Source: Halorussus salinus (lineage in GTDB: Archaea; Halobacteriota; Halobacteria; Halobacteriales; Haladaptataceae). Taken from it: a DNA stretch of 64,000 bases. A model generated the notes under the pieces. That model did no database searches, was not told where the DNA came from, and was given only the letters and a program-made list of their open reading frames with translations. The stretch covers positions 62,001 to 126,000 of the forward strand of contig NZ_ML974129.1 of NCBI RefSeq assembly GCF_004765815.2, given 5' to 3'. Both the position numbers and the translations under genes were made by a program. Position 1 is the stretch's first letter, and each line of letters starts with the position of its first letter. This document shows positions 1 to 8,418 of this stretch, one piece after another.

Positions 1-2
1 CG

Positions 3-2804
3 ACGACCCTCCTCGTCGCGCCCGCGGTCTTCGGGACGCTCGTGGCAATCCCGACGTATCTCGTCGGCAAGCGGCTCGGCGGCCGCCCCGGCGGGCTGTT
101 CGGGGTCGTCATCCTCGCGCTACTCCCCCGCACGTTCCTCCGGCGTGGACTCGTCGGCTTCGCCGACCACAACATCGCGGAACCGCTGTTTCAGGCGTTC
201 GCCGTGCTGGCGATGATGGTCGCGCTGACCGTCGCCGAGCGCGAGAAACCGGTGTACGAACTCCTCGCCGACGGCGACTTCGAGGCGCTCCGAAGGCCGT
301 TCGGCTACAGCATCCTCGCCGGTATCGCCACCGCGTTCTACCTCTGGACGTGGCCGCCGGGCGTCCTGTTGGTCGGTATCTTCGCGGTCTTCTTCGGACT
401 GAAGCTCACCGCCGACTACGCCCGCGGCGTCAGTCCCGACCATCTCGCGTTCGTCGGCGCGGTTAGCATGACCGTGACGGGGCTCCTCATGCTGGTGCCG
501 CTCGGCACGTTCGACTTCAGCCCGACGAAGTTCTCGCCGCTCCAGCCGCTTCTCGCGTTCGCCGTCGCGTTCGGCTGTGTCTTCATGGCGTGGCTCGCCC
601 GCCAGTGGGACGCACGCGACCTCTCGACGGCGCTCTACCCCGCGACAGTCGGCGGCATCGTCGTCGCGGTGGTCGGCGTCGTCTACGTCGCGCTCCCGTC
701 GCTGTACAGCCTCGTCAGCAACAACCTCGTCCGAATTATCGGGTTCAGCACTGGTGCGAAGACCCGAACCATCGGCGAGGCCCAGCCGTTCCTCTCGCGG
801 ACTCAATCGCAGTTCGGCATCGCGTGGTACGACCTCATCATTCAAGAGTACGGTCTGATGCTGTTCACAGCCGTCCTCGCGGCTGTCTGGATGCTCTGGC
901 GGACCTACCAGTCGGACGACGACCGCGCCGAGTACCTCCTCGTGCTGGTGTGGGCCGCGTTCATCACCGCGGCGGCGTTCACGCAGGTCCGGTTCAACTA
1001 CTATCTGGCGGTGCCGGTCGCGGTGCTGAACGCCTACTTGGTCGGCCAAGTGATTTCGTGGGCGAAGTTCCCGAGCTTCCAGAACGTCGGCGACATCAAC
1101 GGCACGCAGGTCTTCGCAATTCTGTTCGTCATCCTGCTCGTCGTTCCGGTACTCGTCATGCCCGCCAACCTCGGTACGGCCCGGTATCCCGACACACCGA
1201 CGGCGATTGAGACCGGACAGGAAAGTCCGGACGACATCACCAAGTGGAAAGGGTCGCTCGACTGGATGGAGAACAGCACGCCCGCGGAGGGCGACTACGG
1301 CAACGCGAACAACGCCGACCAACTCGACTACTACGGCACCTTCGACCAGAGCAACAGCGACTACGACTACCCCGAAGGAGCCTACGGCGTGATGTCGTGG
1401 TGGGACTACGGCCACTGGATTACGGTCGAAGGCGAGCGCATCCCGAACGCCAACCCGTTCCAAGAGGGTGCCACGACCGCCGCGAACTACCTCCTCGCCC
1501 AGAACGAGTCGGAGGCCAATCAGGTCATCGAGACGCTCGGTGCTCCCAACGAGGAGACCCGATACGTGATGGTCGACTGGAAGATGGCCTCGGTGTACTC
1601 GAACGCTGGCGGGAAGTTCTTCGCGCCGCCGACGTTCAAGGAGAACGTCTCCCGGTCGGACTTCTACGAACAGGTCTACCGCCAGAGCCAGCGAGGCGGT
1701 CTTCAGCCAGCGTTCAACCTGAAGAGCCAGAACTACTACGACAGCCAGTTGGCGCGGCTCTACCTCTATCACGGCAGTCGCGTCGAAGCCCAACCCATCG
1801 TCGTGGACTGGCGCGCTCGCCAAGTCCAGACCCGGACCGGTGAGCCCGTAACCATCAAACTCTCCGAGAGCGGTCCGAACTCGACGCTCGTCCGGCGCTT
1901 CCAGACGATGGAGCAAGCCGAAGCCTTCGTCGCTAACGACTCGACCTCCCAAATCGGCGGCATCGCGAAGTTCCCGACCGAGACCGTCGAGGCGCTGAAC
2001 CACTACCGCGTCGTCCACCAGAGCAACGAGTCGGGCGCGAACAACGCGCGGTGGGCACAGCGACTTCGCACGGAGATGCAACTGCTCTTGCAGGGGAACG
2101 CGATTCGCAACCCCAACGCCATCTTCCAGACCTCGCCCTCGTGGGTCAAGACCTTCGAGCGGGTCCCCGGCGCGACGGTGACGGGCACCGGCCCGGCCAA
2201 CACCACGGTCACGGCGTCGGTTCGCATGTCGCCGGTCGGCCGGAACTCGTCGTTCACCTATCAGCAAGAGGCCCAGACCGGCCCGAACGGCGAGTTCACG
2301 ATGACGCTGCCGTACTCCTCGACGGGCTACGAGAACTGGGGTCCGGAGAACGGATACACTAACGTCAGCGTCCGCGCGACCAGCCCCTACCAGTTCTACA
2401 CGCCCCAGAACTTCGAGGAGGGCAACGTGACCTTCCACAACGCCACGGCGCAGGTGACCGAAGCGCAGGTCATCGGCGAGAGTGACGAGACCACTACGGT
2501 CGAACTGACCGAGGAGTCCGTCTCGCTCCAGCAGAATCAGAACGAATCGACGGCCGGAGGTAACGAGACGGCCCCGAACGGTACGTCCGGTGACGAGACT
2601 GCACCCGCGAACGGGACCGCGGACAACGAGACCGCGACGAACACCACCGGCGACTCGACGGCCGGGAACGCGAGCGGCAACTCGTCGAACGCGTCGCAAC
2701 TGACGCCCGACGACGCACTCCCCGAGCGCGACGAGACCGTCCCGGCGCGCGCCGGACTCGTCGGCGCGTGGGCCGGTGCGCTCGTGGTCGCGGGTCGGAA
2801 CTGA
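3..2804 (+). CDS. aglB: Oligosaccharyltransferase AglB (STT3 family), 5' end cut by the window
   Basis: Transfers lipid-linked (dolichol phosphate) glycan to Asn of N-X-S/T sequons on the outer face of the membrane. The reading frame is already open at base 3, so the true start lies upstream; about 933 codons are visible. The first ~400 residues are strongly hydrophobic multi-pass membrane segments with a DHN motif (about base 162-170), an acidic metal-binding motif of STT3 enzymes. The hallmark WWDYG follows at about bases 1396-1410, and a DWKM motif near 1576 fits the DxxK-type motif of archaeal AglB. The last ~100 residues are N/T/E-rich with many sequons of their own and end in a short hydrophobic stretch. 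The next gene encodes a DUF368 protein, a plausible lipid-carrier partner. Function is well supported by the motifs. Confidence 0.96.
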   Translation, partial: TTLLVAPAVFGTLVAIPTYLVGKRLGGRPGGLFGVVILALLPRTFLRRGLVGFADHNIAEPLFQAFAVLAMMVALTVAEREKPVYELLADGDFEALRRPFGYSILAGIATAFYLWTWPPGVLLVGIFAVFFGLKLTADYARGVSPDHLAFVGAVSMTVTGLLMLVPLGTFDFSPTKFSPLQPLLAFAVAFGCVFMAWLARQWDARDLSTALYPATVGGIVVAVVGVVYVALPSLYSLVSNNLVRIIGFSTGAKTRTIGEAQPFLSRTQSQFGIAWYDLIIQEYGLMLFTAVLAAVWMLWRTYQSDDDRAEYLLVLVWAAFITAAAFTQVRFNYYLAVPVAVLNAYLVGQVISWAKFPSFQNVGDINGTQVFAILFVILLVVPVLVMPANLGTARYPDTPTAIETGQESPDDITKWKGSLDWMENSTPAEGDYGNANNADQLDYYGTFDQSNSDYDYPEGAYGVMSWWDYGHWITVEGERIPNANPFQEGATTAANYLLAQNESEANQVIETLGAPNEETRYVMVDWKMASVYSNAGGKFFAPPTFKENVSRSDFYEQVYRQSQRGGLQPAFNLKSQNYYDSQLARLYLYHGSRVEAQPIVVDWRARQVQTRTGEPVTIKLSESGPNSTLVRRFQTMEQAEAFVANDSTSQIGGIAKFPTETVEALNHYRVVHQSNESGANNARWAQRLRTEMQLLLQGNAIRNPNAIFQTSPSWVKTFERVPGATVTGTGPANTTVTASVRMSPVGRNSSFTYQQEAQTGPNGEFTMTLPYSSTGYENWGPENGYTNVSVRATSPYQFYTPQNFEEGNVTFHNATAQVTEAQVIGESDETTTVELTEESVSLQQNQNESTAGGNETAPNGTSGDETAPANGTADNETATNTTGDSTAGNASGNSSNASQLTPDDALPERDETVPARAGLVGAWAGALVVAGRN

Positions 2805-3083
2805 AAGACTTCTCGCTCTGATTTTCCGGTATCCGCCTCGATTTTGTGGTCGTGCCACCGGTCGATACCGAGCGAACTCCGGCCGCACGGGCGAGTACCG
2901 CAACCACGTCGGCACTGCGACCGCGCCGCGGACTATCGTCTGAGACATATCGACGCGTCTTTAGCACAGAATAATATTTCCGGGGGAAACCTATAGCTGT
3001 TCGAGACGTACGTGTTAATTAGTCGCACGCCGAGTCCCGAGAAAGCAAACCGTTTTCCGGCCTGTCGTCGTACTCCCGCCTCA

Positions 3084-4055
3084 ATGCGAGAGTGGCTCTC
3101 CATCTACCTCAAAGGCGTCTTCATGGGTGCCGCCGACGCCGTGCCCGGCGTCTCCGGCGGGACAATCGCGCTGATAACCGGCATCTACGAGCGACTCGTC
3201 GGGGCCATCGCGGCCTTCGACCCGAGCGTGGTGGCCGACCTGCCCCGCGCCTACGACGCAGAGGCCCGCGGGCGCATCGCCGCGATGCTCCGCGAGATGG
3301 ACGTGGCGTTTCTGTTGGTCCTCGGAACAGGCATCATGACGGCTATCGTCGGCGTGACTGGAGCGGTCGCCAGTATCTCGGACTCGTCGCCCGCGATTCT
3401 GTTCGCGTTCTTCTTCGGACTCATCGCCGCGTCGGCGTTCGTCCTCTGGAGCGAGGTCCGTCTCGACACCGGCGGGGAGAAAGCGGCCGCGGTCGTCGGA
3501 TTAGTCGTCGCGTTCCTGCTCGCCAGCGAATCGACTGCCGCGGCGATTCCGCACTCTCCGCCCGTGCTGTTCGTCGTCGGCGCGATAGCCATCTGCGCGA
3601 TGATTCTGCCCGGTGTCTCCGGGTCGTTCCTGCTGATCCTGTTCGGGCAGTACATCTTCATGTCGGACACGCTACACGCGTTCATCGGCGAAGCCGTCGG
3701 CGTCGTCCGCGGCGGACCGCTCGAACCCGTGGTCGGTCCTACCGTGGCGGTCGTCTCCTTCGTCGCGGGTGCGGCGGTCGGCATCCTCAGTTTCGCCCGT
3801 GTGGTGAAATGGTCGCTGTCGAACCACCGCGAGGTGACGCTGACGTTTCTCGTCGCGCTGATGGTCGGTGCGCTTCGGCTTCCGGTCGCCAAGGTCGTCA
3901 CTGCGGGGGGCGCATGGCCGATGTCGCGCGTGACCGCGGTCCTGTTGGCTGCCGTCGCAGGTGTCGTTTCGGTCCTGCTGGTGGACTACTACACCGACGA
4001 CCTCGATTACGTCGAGGAGGAACCGACCGCGACGCCCGCGGCGCGCAACGACTGA
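3084..4055 (+). CDS. DUF368 membrane protein, PopT-like polyprenyl-phosphate translocase candidate
   Basis: A 323-residue polytopic membrane protein. It carries the two family signature loops in an inverted-repeat arrangement: MGAADAVPGVSGGT near residue 14-27 and ILPGVSGSF near residue 172-181. Bacterial DUF368 proteins (PopT) flip undecaprenyl phosphate back across the membrane. In an archaeon the equivalent lipid would be dolichyl phosphate, which is inference. I chose ATG 3084 because homology begins there (MREWLSIYLKG); an in-frame start at 3012 would add 24 low-complexity residues. The gene is about 280 nt downstream of aglB on the same strand. That fits recycling of the lipid carrier released by N-glycosylation. 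Confidence 0.9.
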   Translation: MREWLSIYLKGVFMGAADAVPGVSGGTIALITGIYERLVGAIAAFDPSVVADLPRAYDAEARGRIAAMLREMDVAFLLVLGTGIMTAIVGVTGAVASISDSSPAILFAFFFGLIAASAFVLWSEVRLDTGGEKAAAVVGLVVAFLLASESTAAAIPHSPPVLFVVGAIAICAMILPGVSGSFLLILFGQYIFMSDTLHAFIGEAVGVVRGGPLEPVVGPTVAVVSFVAGAAVGILSFARVVKWSLSNHREVTLTFLVALMVGALRLPVAKVVTAGGAWPMSRVTAVLLAAVAGVVSVLLVDYYTDDLDYVEEEPTATPAARND

Positions 4056-4098
4056 AAAAACACCGCTTCGCTTCCGCTCGCGTCCGCTTCTCCCGACT

Positions 4099-4743
4099 CT
4101 ACTCCTCGAACAGCGCGTGCAGAACCGCCGACTCCGCTTTCCGGAGGTGTTCGGACGCCGTACTCGGCGCGCAGTCGAGTCGCTCGGCTACCTCCTCGTG
4201 GGTCGCGGTCCGGGGCACGTCGTAGTAGCCCGCGGCCAGCGCCGCCTCGACGGCCTCGCGCTGTCGCTCGGAGAGCATCGCATCGGGGTCTGCGGTCGGG
4301 CCGCCCACGCTGTCTATCACCACGTCTATCTCGTCGGGCGCGCCGTCGTAGAACTGTTGGAGCGTCTCGGCGGTGCCGACGACTTCGAAGGTGACGCCGC
4401 CGTCGTCGGTGTGTTCGAGCGTCGAAGTGACGACCGCACCGCCCTCGTGGTAGGCGTCGAACATCCGCCGCTGGAGCGGGGTCGTCTCGGCGCGGACGTG
4501 GGCGTAGAACGAATCCGTCCCGACCGACGTGAGGTCGTGGGCCCGCACCGCGGGGGTCCCGTCCAGTTCGGCGGCGAACTCCTCGGCGTCGCCCTCGACG
4601 TAGAAGGCGTGAGTCATCGTCTCGCCCGCGTCGTTCCAGTGGACCATCTCGGCGGCCTCGACGTAGTCGCGCTCGGCCAGCATCGTGTGGACCGGGTGGA
4701 CCTCGGCCTCCGGAGCGTAGAACGTCAGGCGAACCCGGCGCAT
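4099..4743 (-). CDS. Bacterio-opsin-activator-type HTH regulator (Bat/HTH-10 family)
   Basis: A 214-residue haloarchaeal transcription factor. The first ~150 residues form the ligand-sensing Bat-type domain. The last ~58 residues form the HTH-10 DNA-binding domain: LSERQREAVEAALAAGYYDVPR, then an E-E-VAERL turn and a STASEHLRKAE recognition helix. ATG at 4743 (MRRVRLTFYAPEAEV) is the canonical beginning for this family; longer in-frame starts only add non-homologous sequence. The gene is divergent from the SDR gene at 4829 with 85 bp between the starts. Control of that gene or of itself is plausible but unproven. The effector is unknown. Confidence 0.9.
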   Translation of the reverse strand: MRRVRLTFYAPEAEVHPVHTMLAERDYVEAAEMVHWNDAGETMTHAFYVEGDAEEFAAELDGTPAVRAHDLTSVGTDSFYAHVRAETTPLQRRMFDAYHEGGAVVTSTLEHTDDGGVTFEVVGTAETLQQFYDGAPDEIDVVIDSVGGPTADPDAMLSERQREAVEAALAAGYYDVPRTATHEEVAERLDCAPSTASEHLRKAESAVLHALFEE

Positions 4744-4828
4744 ACGACCGTCCGCGCTCGCCACGCTTATAAAACCACCGCGCAGGTCCGGCAGAACCGC
4801 TACCGTCGTCCCGGCCGTCGATTCGAGC

Positions 4829-5866
4829 ATGAACGTCTTCGTCGCAGGCGCGAGCGGCGTCCTCGGCCGACGACTCGTCGCGGAACTCGCCGAGCGCGGC
4901 CACGAGGTCGTCGGCCTGACACGGGACGAATCGGGCGATAGAACGGTCCGCGCCGAGGGGGGTGCCCCGCGGCGCGGTGACGTGCTGGACCGCGACTCGC
5001 TCCGGGCGGCCGCGGCGGACGCCGACATCGTAGTCCACGCCGCGACCGCCATCCCGACCGACGGCAAGCCGACCGACGCCGACTGGGACCGAAACGACCG
5101 CGTTCGCCGGGAGGGCGCGCGGAACCTGACCGCCGTCGCCGAGGAGGTCGGCGCGGACCGCTTCGTCCAGCAGAGCGTCGTCTGGGTCGCTCGCCGACCG
5201 GACGGTTCCGAGTTCGACGAGACCGCCGACCCGAACCCCGACCGGTCCACGCGGTCGGCGCTCGACGCCGAGCGAATCGCCGCGGAGGCGGCCGACGACG
5301 CCGGGTTCGAGACGACCGTCGTCCGGTGTGGGTTCTTCTACGCCCACGACTCGGCGCACGTCCGGTCGTTCGCCGAGCGGTCGCTCGCCGGACGGATGCC
5401 GATAGTCGGCGGCGGATTGCTCGGCCGCGGGGACGCAGAACTCTCCGTCCTGCACGCCGACGACGCGGCGCGCGCGTTCGCGGAGGCGGCGCTCGGAACC
5501 GAGACCGGTCTCTACCACGTCGTGGACGACCGACCGGTCACGACCGCCGACTTCCTGCGCGCGCTGGCCGAGCGTCTGGACGCGCCCGACCCGCGCCGGG
5601 TTCCGGGGTGGCTGGCCAAACACCTCGTCGGCGAGGAGACCGTTCGACTGCTGACGAGTCCGATGCCCACCACGGCCCGGCGGTTCCGGCGGGACTTCGA
5701 CTGGGAACCCCGCTATCCGACGTACCGGGAGGGCCTCGACGCGGTAACCGAACGCTGGCGCGAGGACGGGACCCTCCGGGAGACCGCGGAGGGATTCGAC
5801 TGGTGCGAGCCGGGCGAATCGTCCGATTCTCGGTCGGCGGCGCTCGCCGAGGAGCGTTCGGTCTGA
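4829..5866 (+). CDS. NAD(P)-dependent epimerase/dehydratase (extended SDR)
   Basis: A 345-residue Rossmann protein. The dinucleotide-binding GASGVLG motif lies at residues 7-13 of an otherwise canonical first beta-alpha-beta unit. DVLDRDSLRAAAADADIVVHAA matches the acidic/alcohol-binding strand region of extended SDRs. Homology to NAD-dependent epimerase/dehydratases runs to about residue 315. The usual YxxxK catalytic pair is not obvious at the expected place: after QQSVVWVARRPDG the sequence reads STRSALDAERIA. The chemistry may therefore be atypical, or the protein may be a binding or redox-sensing relative. The substrate cannot be read from the sequence. It is divergent from the Bat-type regulator and convergent with the Cdc6-like gene. 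Confidence 0.87.
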   Translation: MNVFVAGASGVLGRRLVAELAERGHEVVGLTRDESGDRTVRAEGGAPRRGDVLDRDSLRAAAADADIVVHAATAIPTDGKPTDADWDRNDRVRREGARNLTAVAEEVGADRFVQQSVVWVARRPDGSEFDETADPNPDRSTRSALDAERIAAEAADDAGFETTVVRCGFFYAHDSAHVRSFAERSLAGRMPIVGGGLLGRGDAELSVLHADDAARAFAEAALGTETGLYHVVDDRPVTTADFLRALAERLDAPDPRRVPGWLAKHLVGEETVRLLTSPMPTTARRFRRDFDWEPRYPTYREGLDAVTERWREDGTLRETAEGFDWCEPGESSDSRSAALAEERSV

Positions 5867-5880
5867 AAACGAGACCCGAC

Positions 5881-7035
5881 CTACTCCGGCCGCGCGTCGC
5901 CGTCGAACCGCCGGAACGGGAGCGTCGGGAACTGGGGTTCGGGGCGACTCGGGCGGCGGCCGCTCCCGTCGGTCGCGTCGGTCTCGACGCGTTCGAGGAC
6001 ACCGTGTTCGGCGAGTTCGTACAGGAATCGCTTGACGGTGCCCGCCGAGAGGTCCGACCGGTCGGCGATGGCGCTGGCGGCGTCGTCTATCGGCGGCGTC
6101 GGGTCGAGCGCCAGCAGTTCCGAGAGGACCGTCCGGCGGTTCTCGGGCAGGCCGAACACGCGCCCGAGGTGGACGCCCTCGTCGGGCACGTCGTCGATGC
6201 CCGCGTCAACGTCGCTGGCGCGGACGCGGTCGGCGTCGTCGGCGTCGGCCAGTTCCGCCGCGTTGGAGACGGCCGCCAGCGCGTCGTGGGCGTCGCCACT
6301 GGCCCACTCGGCGACGTGGCGGGCCTGCCCGTGTCTGAGCGCGTTGCTCGTCAGCGCCCGTGAGGCGCGCTCGGTCAGGATGTCCACCAGCGCGTGCTGG
6401 CGGTACGCCGGGACGTGGACGGTCGCGGCGTCCCACTCGTCGGGCACCGACCGACCGACGACGACTAATGCCACGTCCTCCTCGACGGGCGCGAGCCACT
6501 CGCGGAGTTCCGACGCCGACGGCGAGTTCTCGCTGGCGAGGTGGTCCACCGCGACGACGGCGTTCCGCGTCGGCGACGCGAACTGCTGGACGAACCGCTC
6601 GCGGAGCCGTTCGGTCCCGACGCCGCGCCGGGGGACCGACTCGTCAACGAGCGCGTCCAGCAGTCGGTGGTAGAACTGGAACTCGCTGGTCGTCCGGTAG
6701 CCGTCGGCGTGGACGAACGCCACGGTGTCGGTCGCGGTTCCGGCGCGCGTGGTCGTGCCGAGTCGCTGTTTGCGGCGGCCGAACTGGTCGTTCAGGTGGG
6801 CGAACAGCGCGTTGACCAGCGCCGACTTCCCGGCACCCTTCGGGCCGTAGACCGCGGCGTCGGGCGGGAGTCGCCGGTCGAAGACGGGGTCGAACACGTC
6901 CAGCAGGCGTTCGAGAACCGTGTCCCGACCCACCGGTTCGGCGAGGTGGACCGCGGGGTTCAGCGGTCGCCGGTCCACCAGCAGGTCGTCGTCCCGCGTG
7001 GCCTGTCGCCGAGCGATGCGTTCTTCCAAGTCCAT
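5881..7035 (-). CDS. Orc1/Cdc6-family AAA+ ATPase, divergent member in the glycerol operon
   Basis: A 384-residue AAA+ protein. Walker A is YGPKGAGKSA at about residues 63-72. The Walker B position reads VVAVDHLASE (about 161-170), with His where replication initiators normally have Glu or Asp. The C-terminal ~80 residues look like a winged helix (ENRRTVLSELLALDP, then DLSAGTVKRFLYELAEHG). This matches haloarchaeal Cdc6/Cdc18-like paralogues. Only 6 nt separate its start from the glpC stop, so it is probably co-transcribed with glpABC. No AT-rich origin with origin-recognition-box repeats is evident beside it, which argues against a role as the local origin initiator. Possible roles include a regulatory or metabolic ATPase; this is inference. 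Confidence 0.85.
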   Translation of the reverse strand: MDLEERIARRQATRDDDLLVDRRPLNPAVHLAEPVGRDTVLERLLDVFDPVFDRRLPPDAAVYGPKGAGKSALVNALFAHLNDQFGRRKQRLGTTTRAGTATDTVAFVHADGYRTTSEFQFYHRLLDALVDESVPRRGVGTERLRERFVQQFASPTRNAVVAVDHLASENSPSASELREWLAPVEEDVALVVVGRSVPDEWDAATVHVPAYRQHALVDILTERASRALTSNALRHGQARHVAEWASGDAHDALAAVSNAAELADADDADRVRASDVDAGIDDVPDEGVHLGRVFGLPENRRTVLSELLALDPTPPIDDAASAIADRSDLSAGTVKRFLYELAEHGVLERVETDATDGSGRRPSRPEPQFPTLPFRRFDGDARPE

Positions 7036-7041
7036 CCGTCG

Positions 7042-8412
7042 TCAGTGGCTCCTCTCGCCGACCAGCGCCTCGTCTAACACTTCGAGCGGGTGGCGAATCT
7101 CGTAGCCGGTGCCGTGTTCCATCTGCATCGCGCAGGTCGGGCACTCGGTCATGCCCGTCTCCGCGTCGGTCGCTTCCATGTGGTCGAACATCTCCGAGCC
7201 GATCTTCATGGATGTTTCGTATTTTTCCTCCTTCCAGCCGTAGGTGCCCGAGATACCGGAACACGAGTCGCCCACGTCCTCGGCGTTCGCGCCAGAGAGT
7301 TCGTCGAGGAGTTCGACGGCTTGCCCGGCCAGCCCCTGATTGCGGGCGTGACACGGCGCGTGGTAAGCGAACTCCCCGGCGTCCACTTCGGCCTCGGAGA
7401 GTTCGGCCTCCAAGTCCTCGTGGAGGCGCAGATACTCCAGCGCCTCGTAGGTGTGGGCCGCGACGCTGGCGGTCCCCTCGAAGCTGAACAGTTCGGGATA
7501 CTCTTGGCGGAGCGACATCGAGCAGGAGGTACACGAGGCGATAACGTCGTAGCCCTCCTCGACGAGTCCCGAGAAGTTCTCGACGTTGATTCCGGCCGCG
7601 CGCTTGGCGTCTTTCAGCATCCCGTTGGCGAACATCGGGGTGCCCGAACACCGCTGTTTCGGGACGACGACTTCGTAGCCGAAGTGTTCGAAGAGCCGCA
7701 CCATCGACTTGCCGACCGCCGGGGTGTTGTAGTTCGAGTAACAGCCGTGGAAGTACGCGACCCGCTTCTCGTCGCTCCGGACCTGCGGGCCGCCGCGCTC
7801 GTCCCACCACTCCCGGAACGTCTGGTCGGCGAACTCGGGGAACTCGCGTTCCGCGGTGATGCCCAGTAGCTCCTCGTTGACCTTCTGGACCAGCGAGTTG
7901 CCCATCAGGAAGTTGGTCAGCCGCGGGACCTTGCTCCCCAACTCGGCCATCGTCCGGTAGTTCGCCAGAATTCGATTGCGAATGTACTCCCGCGAAAGCT
8001 TGTCCATCTGGTCTTCGACGTACTCGCCCCGCGCGGTGTTGTGCATCTGGCTCAGGGGCACGTCGGAGGGACACGCCGAGTCACACCGCATGCAGTTCGA
8101 ACAGGACATTACCGAGTCGTCGATATCGTGGTCGTCCTTGCGCTTGAGCCGCCACTGCTCGGGGCCTTGGAACTTCGGACCGGGGAACTCGTCGTCTACC
8201 TCCGCGACCGGACAGTTCGTATCGCAGGTCGAACACTTGTAACAGTCGTCGCTCCCCGGCCGGAGGTCCATGTCCTCGCTCTCGGGGAACACCTGCACCG
8301 GCTCGAACTCGTCGTCCGCGACCGTCTCCTCTTCGCGCACATCGTTGGGGTCACTCGCTCCGTCTACGCTACTCGCGTCGTTCGCGTCCGTCGGCTGTTC
8401 TGCGTCACTCAT
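7042..8412 (-). CDS. glpC: Anaerobic-type glycerol-3-phosphate dehydrogenase subunit C
   Basis: A 456-residue iron-sulfur subunit that passes electrons from GlpAB to the quinone pool at the membrane. After a ~50-residue acidic N-terminal extension come two ferredoxin-type 4Fe-4S clusters: CYKCSTCDTNCP and CSNCMRCDSACP. Two CCG-type cysteine-rich repeats follow, with motifs FHGCYSNYNTP, QRCSGTPMF, YHAPCHARNQG, SCSGISGTYG and CPTCAMQ. The gene is third in the glpABC operon, 6 nt after glpB and 6 nt before the Cdc6-like gene. Length and motif order are normal for haloarchaeal GlpC. Confidence 0.96.
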   Translation of the reverse strand: MSDAEQPTDANDASSVDGASDPNDVREEETVADDEFEPVQVFPESEDMDLRPGSDDCYKCSTCDTNCPVAEVDDEFPGPKFQGPEQWRLKRKDDHDIDDSVMSCSNCMRCDSACPSDVPLSQMHNTARGEYVEDQMDKLSREYIRNRILANYRTMAELGSKVPRLTNFLMGNSLVQKVNEELLGITAEREFPEFADQTFREWWDERGGPQVRSDEKRVAYFHGCYSNYNTPAVGKSMVRLFEHFGYEVVVPKQRCSGTPMFANGMLKDAKRAAGINVENFSGLVEEGYDVIASCTSCSMSLRQEYPELFSFEGTASVAAHTYEALEYLRLHEDLEAELSEAEVDAGEFAYHAPCHARNQGLAGQAVELLDELSGANAEDVGDSCSGISGTYGWKEEKYETSMKIGSEMFDHMEATDAETGMTECPTCAMQMEHGTGYEIRHPLEVLDEALVGERSH

Positions 8413-8418
8413 AGAAAA

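Noticed and set aside
120-2948. 942-codon open frame antisense to aglB
   Set aside because: Its Arg/Val/Glu-rich composition is typical of the shadow frame of a high-GC gene, and the plus strand encodes a clear AglB with WWDYG.
4007-5623. 538-codon minus-strand open frame across the Bat-type gene and SDR
   Set aside because: It overlaps two real genes in other frames and encodes Arg-rich low-complexity sequence.
5881-7035. Replication origin beside the Cdc6-like gene
   Set aside because: No AT-rich unwinding region or repeated origin-recognition boxes were seen next to it.
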